This document shows positions 22,446 through 29,335 of a stretch of 29,335 nt of DNA, one piece after another. A program made the position numbers and the translations under genes. The notes below the pieces were generated by a model, which was given only the letters and a program-made list of their open reading frames with translations, had not been told where the DNA came from and searched no databases. Every line of letters starts with the position of its first letter. Within the stretch, counting starts at the first letter, position 1. This stretch comes from an uncultured Blautia sp. GTDB taxonomy: Bacteria; Bacillota; Clostridia; Lachnospirales; Lachnospiraceae. The DNA lies in NCBI GenBank assembly GCA_934358405.1, contig CAKRKL010000010.1, positions 1 through 29,335 on the forward strand, written 5' to 3'.

Positions 22446-24329
22446 TTATACTTCTTTGTAATCAGCATCTACAACGTCATCGCCGTATCCTGCTTCATTA
22501 CCACCCTGAGAAGCTCCTCCCATATCTGGTCCCGGGCCTGCCTGACCTGCACCGCCCTGTGGGTTCTGTGCCTCATACATCTTTGCGAAAAGCTTCTGAG
22601 CACTTTCCATCATCTTCTCCTGAGCAGCCTTGATCTCTGCAACCTGTGCATCACCAAGATCTTCTGTATTTGTATATTTAGCAAGGATGTCTTTTAATGC
22701 ATTTAAGTCAGCTTCTACAGCAGCCTTGTCATTTGCATCAAGCTTGTCGCCTGCTTCCTTCAGTGCATTCTCAACCTGGAATACCATGGAATCTGCATTG
22801 TTCTTTGTATCAATTGCCTCTTTACGTTTCTTATCCTGAGCTTCGAACTCAGCAGCTTCCTTAACTGCCTTATCAATCTCAGACTCAGACATATTGGAAC
22901 CAGCTGTAATTGTAATATGCTGCTCTTTACCTGTTCCAAGATCCTTGGCAGATACATTTACAATACCGTTGGCATCAATATCAAATGTAACCTCAATCTG
23001 CGGAACGCCACGACGTGCTGGCGGGATTCCATCCAGACGGAACTGTCCAAGGGACTTGTTGTCTTTCGCGAACTGACGCTCACCCTGTAATACATTGATG
23101 TCTACAGCTGTCTGATTGTCTGCAGCAGTAGAGAAAATCTGGCTCTTCTTAGTCGGAATAGTTGTGTTTCTCTCGATCAGACGGGTTGCAATACCTCCCA
23201 TTGTCTCAATGGAAAGAGAAAGCGGAGTAACATCAAGAAGAAGGATGTCACCTGCACCAGCCTCACCGGAAAGCTTACCACCCTGAATGGAAGCACCAAG
23301 TGCAACACACTCATCTGGGTTCAGAGCCTTGCTTGGCTCCTTGCCTGTTAACTGTCTTACTTTATCCTGTACAGCCGGGATACGTGTAGATCCACCAACC
23401 AGAAGTACCTGGCCAAGATCAGAAGCAGTAATGCCAGCATCAGAAAGTGCACGGCGAACCGGCTCTGCTGTCTTTTCAACAAGATCATGTGTGAGTTCAT
23501 CAAATTTTGCTCTTGTAAGGTTCATATCAAAGTGCTTCGGGCCTTCAGCTGTTGCTGTGATGAATGGCAGGTTGATATTAGTTGTTGTTGCAGAAGAAAG
23601 CTCTTTCTTTGCTTTTTCAGCTGCCTCTTTCAGTCTCTGAAGAGCCATCTTATCATTGCTTAAATCAACACCTTCCATTCTCTTAAACTCGGAAAGCATG
23701 TAGTCTGTGATTCTCTGGTCGAAATCATCTCCACCAAGACGGTTGTTACCAGCTGTTGCAAGAACCTCAATAACGCCGTCACCAATCTCGATAATAGAAA
23801 CATCAAATGTACCACCACCAAGGTCATATACCATGATTTTCTGCTCTTTTTCATTGTCAAGACCATATGCAAGAGCTGCTGCTGTAGGCTCGTTGATGAT
23901 ACGCTTTACATCAAGACCAGCAATCTTACCGGCATCCTTGGTTGCCTGACGCTGAGCATCATTGAAGTATGCAGGAACTGTGATAACTGCTTCTGTAACA
24001 GGCTCTCCAAGATATCCCTCTGCATCCTTTTTCAGTTTCTGAAGGATCATAGCAGAAATTTCCTGTGGAGAGTACTTCTTGTCATCGATTGTTACACGAT
24101 AATCTGTACCCATCTCTCTCTTGATAGAAGAGATTGTTTTCTCTGCATTTGTTACTGCCTGACGCTTTGCAGGCTCACCTACCAGACGCTCACCTGTCTT
24201 TGTAAATGCTACAACTGACGGTGTTGTTCTGGATCCTTCTGTATTTGCAATAACGGTCGGCTGTCCACCTTCCATAACAGCTACACAGCTGTTTGTTGTA
24301 CCTAAGTCAATACCAATAATTTTTCCCAT
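22446..24329 (-). CDS. dnaK: Chaperone DnaK (Hsp70)
   Basis: ATP-dependent chaperone, 627 aa. N-terminal ATPase domain with phosphate-1 [18 protein letters not shown], phosphate-2 [18 protein letters not shown] and adenosine motif [21 protein letters not shown] linker [19 protein letters not shown] leads into the substrate-binding domain. The C-terminal tail is Gly/Gln-rich and ends VVDADYKEV. Motifs show the shorter Gram-positive DnaK layout. AGGAGGAAAATTATC precedes the ATG. It is third in the CIRCE-controlled operon. Confidence 0.98.
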   Translation of the reverse strand: MGKIIGIDLGTTNSCVAVMEGGQPTVIANTEGSRTTPSVVAFTKTGERLVGEPAKRQAVTNAEKTISSIKREMGTDYRVTIDDKKYSPQEISAMILQKLKKDAEGYLGEPVTEAVITVPAYFNDAQRQATKDAGKIAGLDVKRIINEPTAAALAYGLDNEKEQKIMVYDLGGGTFDVSIIEIGDGVIEVLATAGNNRLGGDDFDQRITDYMLSEFKRMEGVDLSNDKMALQRLKEAAEKAKKELSSATTTNINLPFITATAEGPKHFDMNLTRAKFDELTHDLVEKTAEPVRRALSDAGITASDLGQVLLVGGSTRIPAVQDKVRQLTGKEPSKALNPDECVALGASIQGGKLSGEAGAGDILLLDVTPLSLSIETMGGIATRLIERNTTIPTKKSQIFSTAADNQTAVDINVLQGERQFAKDNKSLGQFRLDGIPPARRGVPQIEVTFDIDANGIVNVSAKDLGTGKEQHITITAGSNMSESEIDKAVKEAAEFEAQDKKRKEAIDTKNNADSMVFQVENALKEAGDKLDANDKAAVEADLNALKDILAKYTNTEDLGDAQVAEIKAAQEKMMESAQKLFAKMYEAQNPQGGAGQAGPGPDMGGASQGGNEAGYGDDVVDADYKEV

Positions 24330-24381
24330 GATAATTTTCCTCCTGTCTTAATCTATCTATATTCTGAAATTCGTAAAAATC

Positions 24382-25044
24382 TTAATTAGCAACCTTTACC
24401 ATGCTGTGTCTTACTACGAAATCTTTGTAAGTGTATCCCTTCTGGAATTCCTCAACGACGATATTCTCGCCTACAGATTCGTCTTCCACATGCATAACTG
24501 CGTTATGCAGATTCGGATCAAAGTCCTTTCCTACAGCTTCGATTGGCTTCACGCCCATCTCATCGAAGGCGGTCATCATCTGCTTATAGATCATCTTCAT
24601 GCCTTCTGCAAATGGATCATCTTCCGGTGCCTGTGCAAGGCCCCTCTCGAAGTTATCTACGATAGGAAGCATTTTCTCTACAATATCCTTTGCACCGATG
24701 ATATACATGCTGGATTTTTCTTTTTCCGTTCTTTTACGGTAATTATCAAATTCAGCCATGCTGCGCTTCAATCTGTCTGTAAGTTCTTCAATCTGCTGTT
24801 CAAATTTATCTTTCTCTTTTTTCTTCTTGCCGAAGAAAGAAGCTTTTGTCTTACCTTCCGGATCCTTCTGAGATTCAGTTTCTTCTGTCTGCTGTTTTGC
24901 TTCTTCCTGGGAAGCTGTATCATCAGAAGCTTCCTTCTCTGCTGTCTGGGCTGTATCTGCTGCCTCTTCTTCACTTCCGTCAGTCACCGGAATATCAACT
25001 GCTTCTTCCTGTACCTCGGCTTCTTTATTCATTTCTTCTGACAC
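24382..25044 (-). CDS. grpE: Nucleotide exchange factor GrpE
   Basis: Dimeric cochaperone that releases ADP from DnaK. 220 aa. The first ~70 residues are an acidic Glu/Asp/Ala/Thr-rich disordered tail, followed by a Lys-rich patch and the long coiled coil (FEQQIEELTDRLKRSMAEFD, NYRKRTEKEKSSMYI). The beta-wing domain follows with PEDDPFAEGMKMIYKQMM and the typical ending GYTYKDFVVRHSMVKVAN. The start is GTG at 25044 with AAAGGCGG upstream. It sits 16 bases after hrcA. Confidence 0.95.
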   Translation of the reverse strand: MSEEMNKEAEVQEEAVDIPVTDGSEEEAADTAQTAEKEASDDTASQEEAKQQTEETESQKDPEGKTKASFFGKKKKEKDKFEQQIEELTDRLKRSMAEFDNYRKRTEKEKSSMYIIGAKDIVEKMLPIVDNFERGLAQAPEDDPFAEGMKMIYKQMMTAFDEMGVKPIEAVGKDFDPNLHNAVMHVEDESVGENIVVEEFQKGYTYKDFVVRHSMVKVAN

Positions 25045-25060
25045 GCTTTCAACCGCCTTT

Positions 25061-26101
25061 CTAGGTTTTCTTATTTACCATTTCATCAAGCTGGACCTTT
25101 AATTTTTTCAGGCTGTCCACCACATTCTCATAATCCATTCGTTTTGGACCAATGATTCCAATGGTTCCCCGCATTCCATCGCCAAGCTCATATGTGGCTG
25201 TTACCATACTGCAATCCTTCATGGTGCGCACCGGAACTTCATCTCCGATGTATACCTGAATTCCTGCATTCTCCACATCGACCATTCCCTCGCGAACCAT
25301 ATCTGCAAGCTCCTGTTTATCCTCAAATGTAGAAATCAACTCGCTGGCTCTGGATGTATCCGCAAGCTCAGGATACTTAAATATGTTGGTTGCTCCTGAC
25401 GTATATACTTTCATATCTTCTTCATCCACATGGATAGTAGCTGCAACTGCGTCCAGTACATCTGCAACCACACCACTGTGGCTTCCTGCCAGTTCCTTCA
25501 GTCTGGCAATCATGCCAAGATTGATATCCTGTATAGGAATTCCATTCAGGTTGGTGTTAAGAAGAAGATTCAGCTTCAGGATTGTCTGATCATCCATCTC
25601 CTCATCAATGTTAATAATCTGGTTCCGGATAACATTGCCCTCACATACAACCACAGCAATTAACTGACGGTCATTTACACGCGAAAGCTGTATGAACTTC
25701 AGGGTACTTCCTTTATACTGAGGTACTGTAACCATGGTCGCATAGTTGGTATTATTGGCAAGAACCTTAGCTACCTGCTTCAACACCTTATCCACTTTGT
25801 CTGATTTCTCAATCATCATATCTCGGATCTCAGCAATCTCAGCTTCTTTCTCCCTGGTAAGCTCATCTACATAAAGGCGATAGCCTTTATCTGATGGAAT
25901 TCTTCCGGCTGAGGTGTGTGGCTGTACAATATAGCCCATATCCGTCAGGTCGGACATCTCATTTCGGATTGTAGCAGAGCTGACATTCAAGTCCGGATAC
26001 TTGGAAATAGTTCTGGAGCCTACCGGCTCGCCTGTTTCCATATAAGTCTTGATGATTGCTTTCAGTATTTTCCGTTTGCGCTCATCTAATACTTCATCCA
26101 T
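25061..26101 (-). CDS. hrcA: Heat-inducible transcription repressor HrcA
   Basis: Repressor of class I heat-shock genes that binds the CIRCE operator and needs GroEL for activity in known systems. 346 aa. N-terminal winged helix: LDERKRKILKAIIKTYMETG, EPVGSRTISKYPDLNVSSAT, IRNEMSDLTDMGYI, then QPHTSAGRIPSDKGYRLYVD. The GAF-like middle and C-terminal parts are present to YENVVDSLKKLKVQLDEMV. First gene of the operon, with the CIRCE element just upstream, so it controls itself together with grpE, dnaK and dnaJ. Confidence 0.97.
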   Translation of the reverse strand: MDEVLDERKRKILKAIIKTYMETGEPVGSRTISKYPDLNVSSATIRNEMSDLTDMGYIVQPHTSAGRIPSDKGYRLYVDELTREKEAEIAEIRDMMIEKSDKVDKVLKQVAKVLANNTNYATMVTVPQYKGSTLKFIQLSRVNDRQLIAVVVCEGNVIRNQIINIDEEMDDQTILKLNLLLNTNLNGIPIQDINLGMIARLKELAGSHSGVVADVLDAVAATIHVDEEDMKVYTSGATNIFKYPELADTSRASELISTFEDKQELADMVREGMVDVENAGIQVYIGDEVPVRTMKDCSMVTATYELGDGMRGTIGIIGPKRMDYENVVDSLKKLKVQLDEMVNKKT

Positions 26102-26179
26102 GAAATATCTGCTCCTTTCTGAAAAACCAACGGTTAAACCTGATTCTTATTCCCGTCTTGTTTCTCTGAATTCCTTTTG

Positions 26180-26206
26180 TTAGCACTCAATATTTAGGAG
26201 TGCTAA
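26180..26206 (-). promoter_or_regulatory. CIRCE operator (HrcA binding site)
   Basis: TTAGCACTC, nine bases, GAGTGCTAA: an exact match to the consensus inverted repeat with the standard 9-base spacer. It lies just downstream of the -10 box of the hrcA promoter, where bound HrcA would block transcription. Confidence 0.98.
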
Positions 26207-26219
26207 CATCTATGCTCTT

Positions 26220-26248
26220 AAGATACACCTCTGCTTTCTTTTTGTCAA
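26220..26248 (-). promoter_or_regulatory. Sigma-A promoter of the hrcA operon
   Basis: TTGACA (26243-26248), 17-base spacer, TATCTT (26220-26225) on the minus strand; transcription would start near 26212, immediately before CIRCE. Confidence 0.82.
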
Positions 26249-26319
26249 TATTTTTTACAAATTTTTTTTATCTTTTTTGATAGTTTTTACCTTAACAAAA
26301 ACAAATGACTATATAGAGC

Positions 26320-26392
26320 AAGTTAAAAAAAATGCCAGGGAATCATCTTCTGTCTGTAACCGGGACAGAGTTTTTCACTGGCATCTCTTACA
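26320..26392 (-). terminator. Intrinsic terminator after the LOG-family gene
   Basis: Outer stem ATGCCAG/CTGGCAT, an inner CTGTC/GACAG hairpin, then a T8 run on the minus strand just downstream of the LOG-family stop. It separates this gene from the hrcA promoter. Confidence 0.75.
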
Positions 26393-26393
26393 T

Positions 26394-26936
26394 CTATTTG
26401 CTATAATTTTCCAGGTAATCAAGAACAGTTTCCGGTTCCTCCAGGAACACCACCAGGTCCAGTATAGAAGAATCCATAAATTTCTCCTGAGCTGTATATT
26501 CTAATAATTCCTTCATCTTATTATAATATCCGTTAATATTATAAAGAACAATGGGACGATTAATCCGTTTCAGACTTTTCAGCGTGAAAATTTCAAAAAA
26601 CTCTTCGTACGTGCCGATTCCTCCGGGAGCAACAATGGTAGCATCTGATTTTTCTTCCAGAAGCTGCTTTCTTTCCCTCATAGTCTCAGTAAAAATAAAT
26701 TCCGTACAATTCTTATACAATACTCCCGGCTGATCAAAAAAGCGAGGTGCGATTCCAAGTATGTATCCTTGTTCTTGTGTCACGCCTCTGGCTGCTGCCC
26801 CCATCATTCCGGTAGCACCACCGCCAAATACCAGACCATGTCCTCGCTTTGCCATGGCTCTTCCCAGTTCCTGTGTTTTTTCATAATAAATGTCCTTCAG
26901 CTTGGCACTTGAGGCACCATATACACAAATATTCAC
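26394..26936 (-). CDS. LOG family protein (TIGR00730, cytokinin riboside phosphoribohydrolase-like)
   Basis: A 180-aa Rossmann-fold protein of the lysine-decarboxylase-like/LOG family. Characterised members hydrolyse nucleoside 5'-monophosphates to base and ribose 5-phosphate. It shows MNICVYGASSAKLKDIYYE, the nucleotide loop LVFGGGATGMMGAAARG, TETMRERKQLL and the signature APGGIGTYEEFFEIF (usually PGGxGTxxE), so the active site is intact. Start is GTG at 26936 behind AAGGAGGATAACAGC. Monocistronic with its own promoter and terminator. The bacterial role is unclear; nucleotide salvage or clean-up is likely. Confidence 0.93.
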   Translation of the reverse strand: MNICVYGASSAKLKDIYYEKTQELGRAMAKRGHGLVFGGGATGMMGAAARGVTQEQGYILGIAPRFFDQPGVLYKNCTEFIFTETMRERKQLLEEKSDATIVAPGGIGTYEEFFEIFTLKSLKRINRPIVLYNINGYYNKMKELLEYTAQEKFMDSSILDLVVFLEEPETVLDYLENYSK

Positions 26937-26966
26937 GCTGTTATCCTCCTTGCATTTTTTACTCCA

Positions 26967-26995
26967 ACCTTACACTATGGCAATTTCAATGTCAA
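26967..26995 (-). promoter_or_regulatory. Sigma-A promoter of the LOG-family gene
   Basis: TTGACA (26990-26995), 17-base spacer, TAAGGT (26967-26972) on the minus strand, about 30 bases before the GTG start. Confidence 0.7.
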
Positions 26996-27029
26996 CCCTC
27001 TGGATACGATGATAAATGTAGTTTTTTGC

Positions 27030-27043
27030 AGAACTAATGTTCG
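27030..27043 (+). promoter_or_regulatory. LexA (SOS) box upstream of uvrB
   Basis: AGAACTAATGTTCG matches the Gram-positive LexA/DinR consensus CGAACnnnnGTTCG except for the first base. It ends 7 bases before the uvrB -35 box, consistent with SOS control of uvrB as known in B. subtilis. Confidence 0.8.
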
Positions 27044-27050
27044 TTTCATG

Positions 27051-27079
27051 TATACAATTTCACATTTCCATGATATAAT
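27051..27079 (+). promoter_or_regulatory. Extended -10 promoter of uvrB
   Basis: TATACA (27051-27056), 17-base spacer, TATAAT (27074-27079) preceded by TGA, giving an extended -10. Predicted start near 27086, so the leader is about 175 bases. Confidence 0.65.
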
Positions 27080-27157
27080 ATCTCTTACATTTGAGTGTTA
27101 ATTCATCCACGTTAGTTTTACTACTTTTCATGAATCTATAAAATGTCAAGTGGTGAA

Positions 27158-27236
27158 CAGAATTCGTCGAGAAGAATATTGGGCCAAATCGTAGAATGTG
27201 CTTCGACGAATTTCTGTCTGATAGACGAACTTTTTT
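27158..27236 (+). promoter_or_regulatory. Long hairpin in the uvrB leader, possible attenuator
   Basis: Arms CAGAATTCGTCGA (27158-27170) and TCGACGAATTTCTG (27203-27216) pair over 13 bp with one bulged base, around a 32-base loop. A T6 run follows at 27231-27236, 14 bases after the stem. It could be an attenuator, an mRNA-stability element or a protein site; none can be chosen from sequence. Confidence 0.5.
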
Positions 27237-27261
27237 GATATAAAAACCAGGAGGTGTTTTT

Positions 27262-29262
27262 GTGCAGAATTCACAACAGATTTTCAAGCTTCACTCCGAA
27301 TACAAACCAACAGGCGACCAGCCCCAGGCCATTGAGAAACTGGTCAAGGGCTTTAAGGAAGGCAACCAGTTCGAGACTTTGCTTGGTGTCACCGGTTCCG
27401 GTAAGACATTTACCATGGCGAATGTTATCGCCCAGTTAAATAAACCAACCTTGATACTTGCGCACAATAAAACACTTGCAGCGCAGCTCTATGGTGAGTT
27501 TAAGGAATTCTTCCCTGAGAACGCAGTGGAATACTTTGTCTCCTATTACGATTATTATCAGCCGGAGGCTTACGTGCCCTCCTCAGATACTTACATTGCC
27601 AAGGACTCTGCTATTAATGATGAAATTGACAAGCTTCGTCTTTCTGCCACTGCTGCCATGTCCGAGCGAAAAGATGTTATTATCATTTCCTCTGTATCCT
27701 GTATTTACGGACTTGGTTCTCCGCAGGAATTTCAGGACATGATGATTTCACTTCGTCCCGGAATGACCAAAGACAGGGATGAAGTAATTCGGGAGTTAAT
27801 CGACATCCAATATACCCGCAATGAGATGGATTTTCATCGAAGCACCTTCCGTGTGCGTGGAGATACTTTGGAAATTTTTCCTGCCAACAGTTCGGATACG
27901 GCTGTCCGGGTAGAGTTTTTCGGGGATGAGATCGACCGAATTTCAGAGATTGATGTGCTTACCGGGGAAATCAAATGTCAGCTTTCCCATATCGGCATTT
28001 TCCCTGCTTCCCATTATGTGGTACCTGCAGAGCAGATTCAGAAAGCAGCCATTGCCATTGAGGAAGAATTAAAGGAACGTGTGGATTATTTCAAAAGTGA
28101 GGATAAGCTTATAGAGGCCCAGCGAATTTCCGAACGCACTAATTTTGATATCGAAATGATGAAAGAAACGGGATTTTGTTCCGGCATCGAAAACTATTCC
28201 CGTCATCTTTCCGGCCTGGAGCCAGGACAGCCGCCTTACACTCTTCTTGATTATTTCGGAGATGATTTTTTACTTATCATTGATGAGTCCCATAAGACCG
28301 TTCCCCAGGTAGGTGCCATGTATGCAGGCGACCAGAACCGTAAGCAGACACTGGTGGATTACGGCTTCCGCCTTCCCTCTGCCAAGGACAACCGTCCTCT
28401 TAGCTTCGAGGAATTTGAAAATAAACTAGATCAGGTTTTGTTTGTCTCTGCCACACCTGGAAATTATGAATATGACCATGAGCTTCTTCGTGCAGAACAG
28501 ATCATCCGTCCTACCGGTCTTCTGGATCCGAAGGTGGAGGTTCGACCTGTGGAGGGACAGATTGATGATCTGATTTCCGAAGTCAACAAGGAAACTGACA
28601 GGAAAAATAAAGTGCTTATCACCACTCTTACCAAGAGAATGGCCGAGGATCTGACCCAGTATATGAAGGATGTGGGAGTCCGTGTCCGCTACCTTCATTC
28701 GGATATTGATACTTTAGAACGTGCGGAAATCATCCGCGATATGCGTCTGGATGTGTTTGACGTGCTGATTGGAATCAATCTGCTGCGAGAGGGGCTTGAT
28801 ATTCCGGAAATTACGCTGGTCGCTATTTTGGATGCAGACAAGGAAGGCTTTCTCCGTTCCGAGACTTCTCTGATCCAGACAATCGGCCGTGCGGCAAGAA
28901 ACAGTGAGGGGCATGTTATCATGTATGCGGATGTAATGACAGATTCCATGCGAAATGCCATTGACGAAACCAATCGCCGACGTGAAATTCAGGAAATATA
29001 CAATAAAGAACACGGTATCACACCAACCACCATCAAGAAGGCTGTCCGCGATTTGATTGCAGTTTCCAGGGCTGTTGCCGAGACAGAGGTGAAGCTGAAG
29101 AAGGATCCGGAATCCATGAGCAAGAAAGAGTTGAAAAATCTGATCTCCCAGCTGGAAAAGCAGATGCGCCAGGCTGCCGCAGACCTGAACTTCGAGCAGG
29201 CTGCACAGCTGCGTGACAAAATGATTGAGTTGAAGAAGAATCTGGAGGATATTAACAGTTAA
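27262..29262 (+). CDS. uvrB: Excinuclease ABC subunit B (UvrB)
   Basis: DNA damage recognition helicase of nucleotide excision repair; receives the lesion from UvrA and recruits UvrC. 666 aa. Walker [14 protein letters not shown] (42-54), damage-binding beta-hairpin region [20 protein letters not shown] (about 94-113), Walker [14 protein letters not shown], motif [14 protein letters not shown] and [16 protein letters not shown], and the C-terminal UVR domain for UvrC contact ([20 protein letters not shown]). The start is GTG at 27262, five bases after AGGAGGTG; no better start is in frame. Likely SOS-induced through the LexA box. uvrA often follows, but the last 73 bases of the window hold only AT-rich DNA with a possible GGAG near 29312 and no readable gene. 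Confidence 0.98.
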   Translation: MQNSQQIFKLHSEYKPTGDQPQAIEKLVKGFKEGNQFETLLGVTGSGKTFTMANVIAQLNKPTLILAHNKTLAAQLYGEFKEFFPENAVEYFVSYYDYYQPEAYVPSSDTYIAKDSAINDEIDKLRLSATAAMSERKDVIIISSVSCIYGLGSPQEFQDMMISLRPGMTKDRDEVIRELIDIQYTRNEMDFHRSTFRVRGDTLEIFPANSSDTAVRVEFFGDEIDRISEIDVLTGEIKCQLSHIGIFPASHYVVPAEQIQKAAIAIEEELKERVDYFKSEDKLIEAQRISERTNFDIEMMKETGFCSGIENYSRHLSGLEPGQPPYTLLDYFGDDFLLIIDESHKTVPQVGAMYAGDQNRKQTLVDYGFRLPSAKDNRPLSFEEFENKLDQVLFVSATPGNYEYDHELLRAEQIIRPTGLLDPKVEVRPVEGQIDDLISEVNKETDRKNKVLITTLTKRMAEDLTQYMKDVGVRVRYLHSDIDTLERAEIIRDMRLDVFDVLIGINLLREGLDIPEITLVAILDADKEGFLRSETSLIQTIGRAARNSEGHVIMYADVMTDSMRNAIDETNRRREIQEIYNKEHGITPTTIKKAVRDLIAVSRAVAETEVKLKKDPESMSKKELKNLISQLEKQMRQAAADLNFEQAAQLRDKMIELKKNLEDINS

Positions 29263-29335
29263 ATATAAATTATAAAATTATATAAGCACATGTTGAGTTT
29301 TATAAGATATTGGAGTGGAAAACAAAGCTAAGAAA

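Larger units (their letters stand above)
26937..27261. other. Divergent intergenic region of 325 bases between the LOG gene and uvrB
   Basis: Contains the LOG promoter, a LexA-type box, an extended -10 promoter for uvrB and a structured uvrB leader, each listed separately. No coding ORF is supported in it. Confidence 0.8.

Noticed and set aside
24406..25041. 211-codon Phe/Leu/Cys-rich frame on the plus strand that looks like a membrane protein
   Set aside because: It is the complement of the acidic, Glu/Lys-rich grpE gene, which produces such hydrophobic shadows.
27093..27101. GAGTGTTAA in the uvrB leader, similar to half a CIRCE element
   Set aside because: The other half-site at 9-base spacing is absent and one base differs.
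1..29335. CRISPR arrays, tRNA or rRNA genes, transposases, phage genes
   Set aside because: Looked for repeat-spacer periodicity, tRNA T-loop signatures and transposase or integrase motifs and saw none.
29263..29335. Possible start of a next gene (uvrA) after uvrB
   Set aside because: Only AT-rich sequence with a possible GGAG; no start codon with a recognisable protein can be read before the window ends.

Overview
The window reads as chromosomal core DNA of a low-to-mid GC, spore-forming Firmicute, most likely a Lachnospiraceae member (Blautia/Dorea/Ruminococcus type; genus not decided). Reasons: an uninterrupted sigK-type sporulation sigma factor; the HrcA/CIRCE dnaK operon; the ireB-ruvX-DUF1292 cluster; strong AGGAGG ribosome sites; and a large-solenoid/actin-like protein pair that I recognise as DUF5717/DUF5716, families I associate with this group. 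No tRNA, rRNA, CRISPR array, transposase or prophage gene was seen.

Layout. (1) 1-2200, minus strand: a polar amino-acid ABC transporter (binding protein, then permease). Structured, mutually similar repeat-like elements sit in front of each gene, and an unexplained structured stretch lies at the window edge. (2) 2235-7990, minus strand: a three-gene operon with a consensus promoter and a strong terminator: a 1199-aa helical-repeat protein, an actin/Hsp70-like protein and a TPR-like protein. Their function is unknown. (3) 8016-8702, plus strand: sigK. (4) 8758-14489, minus strand: an eight-gene housekeeping run, ireB - ruvX - DUF1292 - RNase J - YlbF-like - MltG-like (no catalytic domain) - trmR - U32 protein. 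It parallels the Bacillus subtilis yrzL-yrrK-yrzB-yrrL-yrrM-yrrN/O order. (5) 14516-15841, minus strand: mtaB. (6) 15950-16300, plus strand: a small HPr/Crh-like gene with its own promoter and terminator. (7) 16309-21116, minus strand: PAP2 membrane protein - prmA - rsmE - cysteine desulfurase - thiI. (8) 21175-26248, minus strand: hrcA-grpE-dnaK-dnaJ with CIRCE operator, promoter and terminator. (9) 26320-26995, minus strand: a LOG-family gene. (10) 27030-29262, plus strand: uvrB behind a LexA-type box and a structured leader.

How the genes fit together. Translation quality is the recurring theme: MtaB (ms2t6A37), ThiI plus its desulfurase (s4U8), TrmR plus the U32 protein (mo5U34), RsmE (m3U1498 of 16S rRNA) and PrmA (ribosomal protein L11). 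Protein folding (DnaK system), RNA decay (RNase J) and DNA repair (UvrB, RuvX) complete the housekeeping set. The least explained parts are the DUF5717/DUF5716/TPR operon, the repeat-like leaders of the transporter genes, the His-less HPr, the catalytic-domain-less MltG and the uvrB leader hairpin.
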